Assembly: GCF_002899945.2 (NCBI RefSeq)
Contig: NZ_PPEG02000011.1
Location: forward strand, 27,307-91,306
Length of the DNA stretch: 64,000 nucleotides
Direction: 5' to 3'
Source: Chryseobacterium viscerum
GTDB taxonomy: Bacteria; Bacteroidota; Bacteroidia; Flavobacteriales; Weeksellaceae
Part shown: in pieces, positions 17,109 through 25,889 of the stretch
How the letters are laid out: every line of letters starts with the position of its first letter
How positions within the stretch are numbered: position 1 is the first letter of the stretch
Made by a program: the position numbers and the translations under genes
The notes under the pieces: model-generated
What the model saw: the letters and a program-made list of their open reading frames with translations, nothing else
Told to the model about the DNA's origin: nothing
Database searches by the model: none

Positions 17109-18515
17109 ATGAATAAAAAAATAATTCCTAAGCTTAGTTTTTGGCAGATCTGGAATATGAATGTCGGCTTCTTTGGTATTCAATACAGTTTTGGTCTTCA
17201 GCAGACCGCTGTCAATCCTTTGTATTCTTTTTTGGGAGCTCACGCAGATCAGCTGCCCATTCTTAATCTGGCGGGTCCGGTTACAGGATTGCTGATTCAA
17301 CCACTCATCGGAGCCATCAGTGATAAGACCTGGAGCGTGAAATGGGGAAGGCGGAAACCGTTCTTCCTGCTGGGTGCTGTATTCTGCAGCTTAGCTTTGT
17401 TTGTATTTCCGTTCAGCTCTTCGATCTGGATGGCAGTAGGACTTTTATGGATTCTGGATGCGGCGAACAATACAGCCATGGAACCTTACCGGGCTTTTAT
17501 CGGGGATAAACTTCCCGAGGAGCAGCAAACCTATGGTTTTCAGATGCAGAGTCTGTTTGTCGGTGGTGGAATTACGCTGGCCAATCTCTCTCTGTTTGCT
17601 TTTCAAAAGTACTTTGGAGGAAGTTCAGAATCCGGTGGGATACCTGCATGGGTCTATTATTCGTTTTTCTTAGGCTCTTTCTGTTCGATCGCATCCGTGG
17701 TATGGTCGGTGTATAAGACCCCGGAAATTCCTCCGACTGAAGAAGAACTGATCAAGCTAAAAGCAGAAAAAGAAAATGATACGGTTTTCACACCGTTTGT
17801 GGATATTTTTACTGCGATCATCAAAATGCCCAAAATACTCTGGCAGTTGGCACTGGTGTATCTGTTTCAATGGTATGCGCTTTTCTGTTACTGGCAGTTT
17901 GTAACCCCGATGATCAAACAGACTCTGTATCATGTTTCTGAAAGTGATGAGCAAAAGGCCAATCATTTCATTGAACTTTCAAAAAATGGACTTTCAGTGT
18001 CACAGAGTGATATGTCCTGGGCTAAGAACATACTGAATCTGGTAGAGACGGCAGTCGGACAAACCGGATTGATGAATGGTTTCTATAATTTCATCACCAT
18101 GATATCAGCATTGATGCTCATTCCTTTTGCACTAAAATATTCCTCAAAAAATGTCTATGTTTTTTGTCTTTCGGCGACAGGCATTTCTTTACTGATCTTA
18201 CCATTCATCCACAATGAATATTTAATATTGCTGCCGATGGTCCTTTTTGGAATTGGATGGGCCGCTATGATGGGACTGCCATATTCAATGGTTTCGCCAT
18301 CCATTCCTGCGGAAAAAAGAGGGGTATATATGGGGGTCATCAATATGATGATCGTTATTCCGATGTTAATACAGACGGTTTCATTTGGTTTTATTTATAA
18401 AAATTTTCTGGGAAGTGATCCTTCAAATGCTATCACAATGGCCGGTACCTTATTTTTACTGGCATCTATTTCAGTGATGTTGATCCAGGTTAAACGATCA
18501 ACTGATCAATCATAA
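17109..18515 (+). CDS. SLC45/GPH-like MFS sugar importer, probable sucrose transporter
   Basis: A 468-residue protein with about twelve transmembrane helices. The N-terminal half carries NVGFFGIQYSFGLQQTAVNPLY and the inter-helix motif DKTWSVKWGRRKPFFLLG, as in SLC45/sucrose-proton symporters. A long cytoplasmic loop with TPEIPPTEEEL separates the halves, and MVSPSIPAEKRGVYMGVINM marks the second half. It follows the kinase by three bases and closes the LacI-linked operon. Import of sucrose or another disaccharide across the inner membrane, after TonB-receptor passage, is the most economical role. Confidence 0.83.
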   Translation: MNKKIIPKLSFWQIWNMNVGFFGIQYSFGLQQTAVNPLYSFLGAHADQLPILNLAGPVTGLLIQPLIGAISDKTWSVKWGRRKPFFLLGAVFCSLALFVFPFSSSIWMAVGLLWILDAANNTAMEPYRAFIGDKLPEEQQTYGFQMQSLFVGGGITLANLSLFAFQKYFGGSSESGGIPAWVYYSFFLGSFCSIASVVWSVYKTPEIPPTEEELIKLKAEKENDTVFTPFVDIFTAIIKMPKILWQLALVYLFQWYALFCYWQFVTPMIKQTLYHVSESDEQKANHFIELSKNGLSVSQSDMSWAKNILNLVETAVGQTGLMNGFYNFITMISALMLIPFALKYSSKNVYVFCLSATGISLLILPFIHNEYLILLPMVLFGIGWAAMMGLPYSMVSPSIPAEKRGVYMGVINMMIVIPMLIQTVSFGFIYKNFLGSDPSNAITMAGTLFLLASISVMLIQVKRSTDQS

Positions 18516-18561
18516 AAGAGCGATAAATAAACATATAAATATCTCCTGCTTGTCTCCTTGA

Positions 18562-21500
18562 TTACTTCATCTTGCTTCTCGGCAGTCCGATCTCCTGTTC
18601 TTGTGGATAAGGTTTCCTTGAGGTCATACTCACATCTTCCCGGAGACTTCTTTCAATTTCCTGGGACTTTTCCTGATCCATAAAATAACGTGGATCAGCA
18701 GTCAGTGGCATCTTGGCCATTTTTGTGATAGTGATGGTGGGAAAGTGATAGTCAATCTCTACAGTCCCCAATAACAGATAGATACCGCCTTCTTTAAAGG
18801 GGAACTTTCTCAGGCTGTCAGGGAAATGAGCGGTATCAAAATATTCCCCTTCTGCATCGATCCACGTTCCGAAATACATATCATCTTTATTTCCGGGATG
18901 ATTTTTCTTTTTAATGGGCACATGCTTTCTCGAGATCAGATAAGCAAGCATCTTGACCTGCTTCTTATGATATTTTAGCAGGTCGTTTACTAAAACGTGA
19001 CCTCTGTATTTTGTTTTCAGCAGATCGAATATAGAATAGGAGACAGGAAAGCCTAATATCTCAATTTCATCGAACGCATCTTCGAATTGATTCTTTTGAA
19101 TTATTGGCAGTTGATAATCCTTCCGGGGTTCATCAAATAAAGAAATGACCTTCGTTCTATATTGTCCTTTAGACAACAAGAATCTGGCTTCGATCAACAG
19201 CTCATGTTTTTGTTTTCCGGTAGATCTGAAGGCGCCGATAAAAATGAGTATTTGTATTGACTCTGCACCGATTGGTACTCTTTTAACAAAATCCTCAAGT
19301 GATTTGTAGTCTCCGTTTTCTTTTCTTTCTTCCGTAATGGATAGTTTTATTGCAGCTTCCAGTTTTTCGATATGCATAAAACCCAGATATAGGTCTGTTC
19401 CATACACAGTCGTTTGAAATTCACTGAGGTTGATGCAGGGGTTATGTATGGTCGCTCCAGCCATTTTGGCTCCATGAACATATACTTCCGTTCGATAAAA
19501 TCCACCGCCGTTGTTGATGGCGGAAACCATAAACTCAATGGGGTAGTAGGCCTTTAAATAAAGACTCTGATAACTTTCCACCGCATACGAAGCAGAATGG
19601 GCTTTACAAAAAGAATAGCCTGCAAACGATTCGATCTGTCGATAGACCTCCTGGGACAATTGTTCGGGATGACCTTTTTTCCTACAGGATTCAAAAAAAT
19701 CATCTTTTAATTTCTGTAAGGCTGATAATGAACGGCCTTTTCCACTCATGGCCCGGCGTAATACATCACCGTTTTCCGCAGAAACGCCGCCGAAATGAAG
19801 TGCAATTTTTATCACATCCTCCTGGTAGACCATGATGCCGTAGGTCTCGCCTAATTCCTTTTCAAACACCTCGTGAAAGTATTCAAACTGATCAGGATGG
19901 TTATGCCGAAAGATATACTCCCGCATCATTCCGCTCTGTGCTACTCCTGGGCGTATAATGGATGAGGCTGCCACCAATACTTTATAATCTTCACATTTCA
20001 ATCTTCTCAATAACCCACGCATTGCGGGAGATTCTATGTAAAAACAGCCTATGGTCTTTCCGATACTCAGATACTCATTGCACTTGGCCTCATTTTTTGA
20101 GATCCTTGTATCCTCAATATCTACAATGATCCCTCTTTTTTCTTCGATCAGTTTGACTGTATCTTTAATGGTTCCCAAACCTCTTTGAGATAGAATGTCA
20201 AACTTTTCCAGTCCGATATCTTCAGCCGTATGCATATCGAACTGCACGATAGGGAACTCTTTTGGAGGAAATTCCAAGGCAGAATAATTCGTGATCGGTT
20301 CTTCAGAGATCAAAATTCCGCAGGAATGCATGCTTCTCTGATTGGGAAAGCCTATCAGTAATTTTTCATATCTATAAATTTCCTGAACGATGGAATTCTG
20401 ATCATGCTGATCTTTTGGTTTTTTAGAGAGCTGATCCAGTTCTTCTTTAGGCAGTCCGAATACTTTTCCCAGTTCCCTGAATCTTGATCTGCTCTTGAAC
20501 TCCACATTGGTCCCGCAAAAGGCCACATGGTCTTTTCCGTATTTTCTAAATATATATTCCAAAATAGTATCGCGGTTCTTCCAGCTCCAGTCAATATCAA
20601 AGTCAGGTGGGGTTTTTCGGTTAAGATTCAGAAACCTTTCAAAGTAGAGATCCAGTTCCAGAGGACATATGTCCGTGATTCCGATGCAGTAGCTGACAAT
20701 AGAGTTGGCACCGCTTCCTCTTCCGACATGCATAAATCCCATACTTTTGCTGTACTGGATGATATCCCAGGTAATTAAAAAATAACCACAGAAATTCAAC
20801 TGGTCAATCACCGCCAGTTCTTTCTCTACCCTTGCTTTGGCTTGTGTATCATCAACAAAATACTTGGTATGCAGTCCATCAAAAGCCAATTGTTTCAGCA
20901 ATTCAAAATCACTCTCTCTGCTTTCTGTAAAATATTTTTTATTTTTCGGTGTTTTAAACTCAAAATCAAAACTGCATTCTTCGACGATATATCTGGTGTT
21001 TTCAATGATCTCCGGATATTGGGAATACTTCTTTAATAGTTCTCTTTTAGCAATAAAGTTCTCATTGCTTTTACAATAATCATCCTCTGTGAGTTTAGTG
21101 AATAAAGTGTTGCCTGCTATTGCCCTCAGAACTTTATGAAGTTCATATTCTTCATCAGTCTTAAAGGTTATCGGATGCAGGATGACCATTTTATGGGTCA
21201 AAGCCTTCAGTTCAGGAGCATACAACAGATTTAATTCATCCTGTCTTATTCCTATAAATTCATGTTCTAAAAGTTTTTCAGGAATATTCTTGGGGGGATA
21301 GATCACAAAGCTATCTTCCAGCTCAGGATTAGTCTTAGCGATCTCAATTCCTTCACAGTTATAATTGGTCAAAAGCCGATTAACCTCTGCAATACCTTTT
21401 GGATTTTTGGCAAGGCATATATAATATTGTTCATTCTCCACCCGAACATCCATCCCAACAATGGGTTTGATCCCTACATTCTGACAAAGCTTATAAAACT

Positions 21501-21636
21501 GGTAGATACCCGTAACCGTATTGATGTCGGTCAATGCCAAAACCTTTAGTTTATGGTCAACAGCCAGTTGAACCAGATCTTCAACAGAAATGGTCCCATA
21601 ACGCAGACTGTGATAAGTATGGCAATTCAGAAACAT
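18562..21636 (-). CDS. dnaE2: DnaE2-type DNA polymerase III alpha subunit (error-prone)
   Basis: A 1024-residue C-family polymerase, shorter than the replicative alpha subunit. It starts with a PHP domain (NCHTYHSLRYG, residues 4-14). The polymerase catalytic motif PDFDIDWSWKNRD and the later GDVLRRAMSGKGR and SYAVESYQSLYLKAYYP blocks of the fingers are present. It lies nine bases downstream of a Y-family polymerase on the same strand, divergent from an XRE-S24 regulator: the usual Bacteroidota inducible mutagenesis cassette. It should extend past lesions bypassed by the DinB partner. The symbol is based on context and length. Confidence 0.85.
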   Translation of the reverse strand: MFLNCHTYHSLRYGTISVEDLVQLAVDHKLKVLALTDINTVTGIYQFYKLCQNVGIKPIVGMDVRVENEQYYICLAKNPKGIAEVNRLLTNYNCEGIEIAKTNPELEDSFVIYPPKNIPEKLLEHEFIGIRQDELNLLYAPELKALTHKMVILHPITFKTDEEYELHKVLRAIAGNTLFTKLTEDDYCKSNENFIAKRELLKKYSQYPEIIENTRYIVEECSFDFEFKTPKNKKYFTESRESDFELLKQLAFDGLHTKYFVDDTQAKARVEKELAVIDQLNFCGYFLITWDIIQYSKSMGFMHVGRGSGANSIVSYCIGITDICPLELDLYFERFLNLNRKTPPDFDIDWSWKNRDTILEYIFRKYGKDHVAFCGTNVEFKSRSRFRELGKVFGLPKEELDQLSKKPKDQHDQNSIVQEIYRYEKLLIGFPNQRSMHSCGILISEEPITNYSALEFPPKEFPIVQFDMHTAEDIGLEKFDILSQRGLGTIKDTVKLIEEKRGIIVDIEDTRISKNEAKCNEYLSIGKTIGCFYIESPAMRGLLRRLKCEDYKVLVAASSIIRPGVAQSGMMREYIFRHNHPDQFEYFHEVFEKELGETYGIMVYQEDVIKIALHFGGVSAENGDVLRRAMSGKGRSLSALQKLKDDFFESCRKKGHPEQLSQEVYRQIESFAGYSFCKAHSASYAVESYQSLYLKAYYPIEFMVSAINNGGGFYRTEVYVHGAKMAGATIHNPCINLSEFQTTVYGTDLYLGFMHIEKLEAAIKLSITEERKENGDYKSLEDFVKRVPIGAESIQILIFIGAFRSTGKQKHELLIEARFLLSKGQYRTKVISLFDEPRKDYQLPIIQKNQFEDAFDEIEILGFPVSYSIFDLLKTKYRGHVLVNDLLKYHKKQVKMLAYLISRKHVPIKKKNHPGNKDDMYFGTWIDAEGEYFDTAHFPDSLRKFPFKEGGIYLLLGTVEIDYHFPTITITKMAKMPLTADPRYFMDQEKSQEIERSLREDVSMTSRKPYPQEQEIGLPRSKMK

Positions 21637-21645
21637 AATAAAATA

Positions 21646-22788
21646 TTAAAGTAATAGACCTGATGCTCTGCCAACACTTGAGGTACCGAATCGGTTTTTG
21701 ATCTTATCCATTGTCTCATATAATGAAATGAGTTCTTCCGTATCTTCGAAAAGATCCATTTGGTGCAGGCCATGGACCAGACCGGTAAACCGTACACCGA
21801 TCAGACGGATCCTCATCCTTCGTGCATAGACTTTGTTGAATAGTTCCAGGACATACCTGAGTAAAGTATGATCAGCCGATGTGTAGGGAATTCTGCACTG
21901 TTTGGTCTCCGTATCAAAATTTGAATACCTGATCTTAACTGAAACCGTTGAGGTCAGCCATTTTTCATGTCTCAGCTGATAACATAGCTTTTCAACCATT
22001 CCTGACAATACACTCCTGATGTTCTGAATATCAATGGTGTCCAGAGCAAATGTATTTTCTGTGGAGATCGATTTTCTTTCGGAATAGGGAACTACGGGCG
22101 TTTCATCGATGCCATGGGCTTTCTTCCATAACGTGCTGCCATTCTTTCCAACCAGCTCCTGCAGTACATCGACCGGCATCTCAGACAAAGTTTTTATGGT
22201 TTTGACGCCTAACCTTGAAAAAAGTTGAAAGGTCTCTGGCCCGACCATCGGAATCTTTTTGATAGACAACGGATTTAAAAAAGGTTGGATATCCACAGCC
22301 CTGACCTCCAGTTTTCCAATGGGTTTGGATTCGCCGGTTCCGATTTTGGACACTGTCTTATTGGTGGAAAGGGCAAAACTGATTGGCAAACCTGTATTTT
22401 TCATCACAGCATCGGCAACTTCGTTTGTCCACTGATAACAACCAAAGAACTTGTCCATTCCGGAAAGATCCAGATAAAATTCATCGATGCTGGCCTTTTC
22501 AAGCACCGGCACTTTTTCCTGAATAACCTCGGTCACAAGATGAGACATATTGGAATAGTATTCCATGTCCCCTTTGATCACTCTTCCCTCCGGGCACAAC
22601 CTCAAAGCCATTTTTATAGGCATCGCCGAGCGGACACCGAATTCCCTTGCCTCATAAGAGCATGATGCCACCACACCACGGTCTCCGCCTCCAATGATCA
22701 CAGGCTGTTTCTCCAATACAGAGTTTTTCAGCCGCTCACAGGAAATAAAAAACGTATCCAGATCCATATGTGCAATTGCTCTTTCCAT
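21646..22788 (-). CDS. dinB: Y-family DNA polymerase (DinB/Pol IV type)
   Basis: A 380-residue Y-family polymerase with the first catalytic Asp in HMDLDTFF (residues 7-14) and the second acidic pair in ASIDEFYLDLSGMD. Thumb HhH motifs (KKIPMVGPETFQLFSRLGV) and a little-finger domain follow. Both catalytic motifs are intact, so it is an active polymerase, not an inactive ImuB. It is first in an operon with the short DnaE. The C-terminus (SVGRASGLLL) has no obvious beta-clamp motif of the usual spacing. Its start codon lies four bases after a TAnnTTTG box, suggesting a leaderless mRNA. Confidence 0.87.
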   Translation of the reverse strand: MERAIAHMDLDTFFISCERLKNSVLEKQPVIIGGGDRGVVASCSYEAREFGVRSAMPIKMALRLCPEGRVIKGDMEYYSNMSHLVTEVIQEKVPVLEKASIDEFYLDLSGMDKFFGCYQWTNEVADAVMKNTGLPISFALSTNKTVSKIGTGESKPIGKLEVRAVDIQPFLNPLSIKKIPMVGPETFQLFSRLGVKTIKTLSEMPVDVLQELVGKNGSTLWKKAHGIDETPVVPYSERKSISTENTFALDTIDIQNIRSVLSGMVEKLCYQLRHEKWLTSTVSVKIRYSNFDTETKQCRIPYTSADHTLLRYVLELFNKVYARRMRIRLIGVRFTGLVHGLHQMDLFEDTEELISLYETMDKIKNRFGTSSVGRASGLLL

Positions 22789-22792
22789 GGTA

Positions 22793-22800
22793 CAAACTTA
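22793..22800 (-). promoter_or_regulatory. -7 promoter box of dinB-dnaE2
   Basis: The minus strand reads TAAGTTTG, a perfect TAnnTTTG box, ending four bases before the dinB ATG at 22788. A TTG lies about 14 bases upstream of it, shorter than usual. If used, transcription would start at or beside the start codon. Confidence 0.5.
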
Positions 22801-22823
22801 GTCACGTTTTTAAACAAAATTTG

Positions 22824-22831
22824 TATATTTG
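22824..22831 (+). promoter_or_regulatory. -7 promoter box of the XRE-S24 regulator
   Basis: TATATTTG is a perfect TAnnTTTG box. It abuts a perfect palindrome at 22832-22850 that runs into the start codon at 22844, so the operator covers the transcription start. Confidence 0.55.
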
Positions 22832-22850
22832 TTGTCATAAATTATGACAA
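22832..22850. promoter_or_regulatory. palindromic operator overlapping the regulator start codon
   Basis: TTGTCATAA-A-TTATGACAA is a perfect nine-base inverted repeat around a single A. It lies directly after the -7 box and contains the first possible ATG (22844). It is the best candidate for the binding site of the XRE domain of the encoded regulator, giving autorepression and possibly control of the divergent dinB promoter about 30 bases away. Confidence 0.65.
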
Positions 22851-23629
22851 TGTCAATTTTTGCAGATAACATCGTGTTTTTGAGAGGTCAAAAAAATCTG
22901 ACCCAGCATAAGCTGGCAGATGAACTCATCCTTACCAGATCAAGATATGTTTCATATGAATACGGAAATGCAGAACCTCCTATTGAAGTGTTGGTCAGAA
23001 TCTCTAAATACTACAATATCAGTATTGATCTGCTGGTTACGGTCGATATAAGAAAATATCCTTTGGATAAGATGGTCAACCTGCCCGGGAATAAGATATT
23101 GCTGCCGGTAGTAGTAGACAATGAAGGAAACAAGTATATTGAAATTGTTCCCCAGAAAGCTTCAATGGGCTATATGAACGGATTCAGTGATCCGGAATAT
23201 ATCGAAAGTCTTCCCAGGATTCAACTTCCGTTCCTAGGTCATGGCATATTCAGGGGGTTTATGGCGGAGGGGGACTCGATGCCACCATTTGCTGATGGGA
23301 CTTGCGTCATTGGTGAATATGTTGAACAGCTGGACGATCTGAAAAAAGGAAAGGAATATATGTTCATTACGTCTGAAGGCTATACGTTCAAAACATTTGT
23401 AAAAAGGAATAAAACGACGCTGACCGTAGCTGCAGACAATACATTCTATAACTCGTACGATATTCCTTTAACAAATATCGTTCAGATATGGCGTTATGTT
23501 AGAGGAATATTACCACAGGATTATAAACCCTATTATTTGCCTGGTCATGAAAACCTAAAGCATCTTTTCGATGAGGCTAAACGCAGTATCAGTAATCTTG
23601 AGAACGGAATTTTAAAATTCAATTTATAA
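22844..23629 (+). CDS. XRE-S24 (LexA/UmuD-like) regulator of the mutagenesis cassette
   Basis: A 261-residue protein. The N-terminal XRE helix-turn-helix spans about residues 8-62 (LRGQKNLTQHKLADELILTR, then SYEYGNAEPP). A peptidase S24 domain follows with the Ser nucleophile in AEGDSMPPF (S145) and a Lys in TFKTFVKR (K183 or K187). The position expected for self-cleavage reads K-A-S-M108-G109 instead of the usual Ala-Gly or Cys-Gly. It is divergent from dinB-dnaE2 and close to an alkylation-repair gene, so it is probably a damage-responsive repressor. ATG 22850 is an alternative start. Confidence 0.85.
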   Translation: MTMSIFADNIVFLRGQKNLTQHKLADELILTRSRYVSYEYGNAEPPIEVLVRISKYYNISIDLLVTVDIRKYPLDKMVNLPGNKILLPVVVDNEGNKYIEIVPQKASMGYMNGFSDPEYIESLPRIQLPFLGHGIFRGFMAEGDSMPPFADGTCVIGEYVEQLDDLKKGKEYMFITSEGYTFKTFVKRNKTTLTVAADNTFYNSYDIPLTNIVQIWRYVRGILPQDYKPYYLPGHENLKHLFDEAKRSISNLENGILKFNL

Positions 23630-23725
23630 AAAATTTCACTGAGGGAAGTTAAAAACAGACATGATGAAAAATAAAATATCCTGTAGAAATGGAATGGTTT
23701 AAAAATAATTGTTAAAAGAAATTGC

Positions 23726-24337
23726 ATGAACCAGTTGAGTTTATTTGATGCAGAAGAGTTTTACGAGTTTCCAAAAGATCTTTTGGAGTATAAAGAAAAT
23801 TTCCTGAGCAGTGAAGAGGCGGATCAGTTAAAACACCATCTGCTTCAAACAGCGCCGTGGGAACAGCGCACCCAAAAAATGTATGATAAGACAGTTATAA
23901 CACCGCGACTGACTGCATGGTATGGTGATGACAAGCAGTCCTACGAATCAGCTGATAGCAATACATCAAATACTAACTCCTGGACTCCAGAATTGTTTTC
24001 TCTGAAAGAAAGAATTGAAAAAGAGTTCGGTTACCAGTTCAACGGTGTGCTGCTCAACCTTTACAGAGACAACAATGACTCAGTTGCATGGCACCGGGAT
24101 AAGGAAAGCAGGTATGGAAAGCGTCATGTGATTGCGTCCATCAGTCTTGGGCAAACCAGGAATTTTGATTTCAGAAAAAAAGACCATCATCAAAGCAAAT
24201 ACAGTCTGCCACTTCCCAATGGCTCACTACTCATCATGAAAGGAGACCTTCAGGAGAACTGGGAACACCGGATCGCCAAATCAACGATACCTATGAAAGA
24301 AAGAATTAATCTTACATTTCGGCTGATACGTGGATGA
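23726..24337 (+). CDS. AlkB-like Fe(II)/2-oxoglutarate-dependent dioxygenase
   Basis: A 203-residue protein of the AlkB (ALKBH2/3-like) family that removes alkyl groups from DNA or RNA bases by oxidation. The iron ligands are visible in VAWHRDKE (HxD) and NWEHRIAKS (distal His). The 2-oxoglutarate-binding Arg pair lies in RINLTFRLI at the C-terminus. The N-terminal substrate region has APWEQRTQKMYDK and TPRLTAWYGD. It is 96 bases downstream of the S24 regulator and probably part of the same DNA-damage response. Confidence 0.88.
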   Translation: MNQLSLFDAEEFYEFPKDLLEYKENFLSSEEADQLKHHLLQTAPWEQRTQKMYDKTVITPRLTAWYGDDKQSYESADSNTSNTNSWTPELFSLKERIEKEFGYQFNGVLLNLYRDNNDSVAWHRDKESRYGKRHVIASISLGQTRNFDFRKKDHHQSKYSLPLPNGSLLIMKGDLQENWEHRIAKSTIPMKERINLTFRLIRG

Positions 24338-24443
24338 TAAATTTGTTTAATTACCACAACTTTAAATTTTTATTTCAAGGATCAAAATAACTAATGAAGC
24401 CAATCATTACTGAACTACAACATTATAATAAAAATTAAGCAAT

Positions 24444-24656
24444 ATGCCTATTTCGTACTACGATTTTAAAAATATGACCAATCAATCTCAATATGAAATG
24501 GTTGTGAAGGAAGGACGGATCATCAATGAAACCCATAAGGATGGATTAAAGTTTGTTCTATATGAAATGTCAAGTTTTTCCGTTGAGATCGTTTATAATA
24601 TGAACGATAATAAAATTGCAAGCCTCAGTGCCTTTCAGAATAATGGAAATCTATGA
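24444..24656 (+). CDS. small conserved-looking hypothetical protein
   Basis: A 70-residue protein that I do not recognise. It has a mixed charged and hydrophobic sequence (VKEGRIINETHKDGLKFVLY, then VEIVYNMNDNKIASLSAF) without signal peptide, membrane segment or Cys. An AT-rich leader with an A-rich ribosome-binding stretch precedes the ATG. It lies between the AlkB-like gene and an AraC regulator and could be the last gene of the repair cluster, but nothing links it functionally. Confidence 0.55.
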   Translation: MPISYYDFKNMTNQSQYEMVVKEGRIINETHKDGLKFVLYEMSSFSVEIVYNMNDNKIASLSAFQNNGNL

Positions 24657-24941
24657 TCTGCTTTATTTATATCAATTATCATAAATTTGACAGGAAATTT
24701 AAAATTATCAACGAAAGGAAATTTATTAATTTTCAGGATCGTATATTGCAAAGTATCACTGATGCTGCCGAGGAAAGATATGTTAATTTTCAAAGGGATT
24801 TCCCATAGTTAATTAATAGACTGCCAAACATACAGATCGCTTCCTACTTAGGGATCACATCAGATTTTTAAGTAAAATACGGAAGAATATAGTTGGTAAA
24901 GTTAACTTGATCAATCAATGGTCACTTAGAAAAATAACAAT

Positions 24942-25814
24942 TTGAAACGTTTAGAAATAAAAAAGAATATTCAAAAACCGGAAGATCAAAATCTTTCTTT
25001 TCGCGCATTCGACCTGAGCTTGTCAAGTCTCGAGAATTACCTTTTGCCTCATAAAAAAGATCACTTTTGCATTCTGATGTTAGAATCAGGAGAAATAGAG
25101 ATTCAGATCGAGGACCAAAAATTTAAACTTAGTTCAGGCAAAATATCAATTATTTTTCCTGAACAGATTTCTTCTGTTACAAGTACATCTTCCGACGTTT
25201 CGGGAAAGATCATTTTGTTTGAGGAAGTACTATTCTGTTCTGACATTCTTAAAAACGAACTTCTTTCCTATAATATTGATCTTGCTACTCATCTCAATTG
25301 TGTCTTTTTATCACCTTCAGAATTTGAACAGTCAAAAAAGCTCGCGATTGATATTGAGAACGTATATCTTAACCCAAGTCTTGTCCGAAAAGAGCAGGCG
25401 CGTTTTTATATCAAGATCTTCCTTTTGGGATTGATTGAGCTGGTTCACGGTCAGCATCCTGTTTTACAGCACGAAACAGATAAAACGCTCTACATTCGTT
25501 TCAAAAAAATGCTGAATGAGCGTTACAAAAATGAGCGTACCGTTCAGTATTACGCATCTAAGCTAGCAATCACTACCAAAAAACTGAACAATATTACGAA
25601 GAAGCATTGTGACGAGACTGCTATCAATGCAATTCACAACCGTATTCTACAGGAAATCAAAAGACTGTTGTTGTTTTCTGACCTTTCTCATAAGCAGATA
25701 TCGATGGAACTGGGATTCAGTTCGCCTTCTGCACTCAATAAATTCGTAAAAACCAAACTAAAAGAAACGCCAACGGAACTTCAGGAGGAACTGGCTCAAA
25801 TTTATAACAGATAA
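24942..25814 (+). CDS. AraC-family transcriptional regulator
   Basis: A 290-residue regulator with a TTG start at 24942 (MKRLEIKKN); no usable ATG occurs before the conserved N-terminal part. The N-terminal half is a cupin-like sensor (FCILMLESGEIEIQIEDQKFKLSSG). The C-terminal AraC domain holds two helix-turn-helices: TVQYYASKLAITTKKLNNITKKH and LSHKQISMELGFSSPSALNKFVKTKL. It is followed after 75 bases by an iron-containing alcohol dehydrogenase on the same strand, a likely target. The inducer is unknown. Confidence 0.85.
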   Translation: MKRLEIKKNIQKPEDQNLSFRAFDLSLSSLENYLLPHKKDHFCILMLESGEIEIQIEDQKFKLSSGKISIIFPEQISSVTSTSSDVSGKIILFEEVLFCSDILKNELLSYNIDLATHLNCVFLSPSEFEQSKKLAIDIENVYLNPSLVRKEQARFYIKIFLLGLIELVHGQHPVLQHETDKTLYIRFKKMLNERYKNERTVQYYASKLAITTKKLNNITKKHCDETAINAIHNRILQEIKRLLLFSDLSHKQISMELGFSSPSALNKFVKTKLKETPTELQEELAQIYNR

Positions 25815-25849
25815 ACCCAATTGTATAACACTTCGCTTTCTACCTGACC

Positions 25850-25857
25850 TACCTTTG
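25850..25857 (+). promoter_or_regulatory. -7 promoter box of the iron-type alcohol dehydrogenase gene
   Basis: TACCTTTG is a perfect TAnnTTTG box, 32 bases before the ATG. A TTG occurs 26 bases upstream (25821), longer than the usual spacer, which may fit activator-dependent use by the adjacent AraC protein. Confidence 0.5.
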
Positions 25858-25889
25858 TACTATAATTTTAACGTAAAATATAATACAGA

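Noticed and set aside
20527..21079. Plus-strand open frames inside the DnaE gene
   Set aside because: They lie opposite a long, well conserved polymerase gene and lack family-like sequence.
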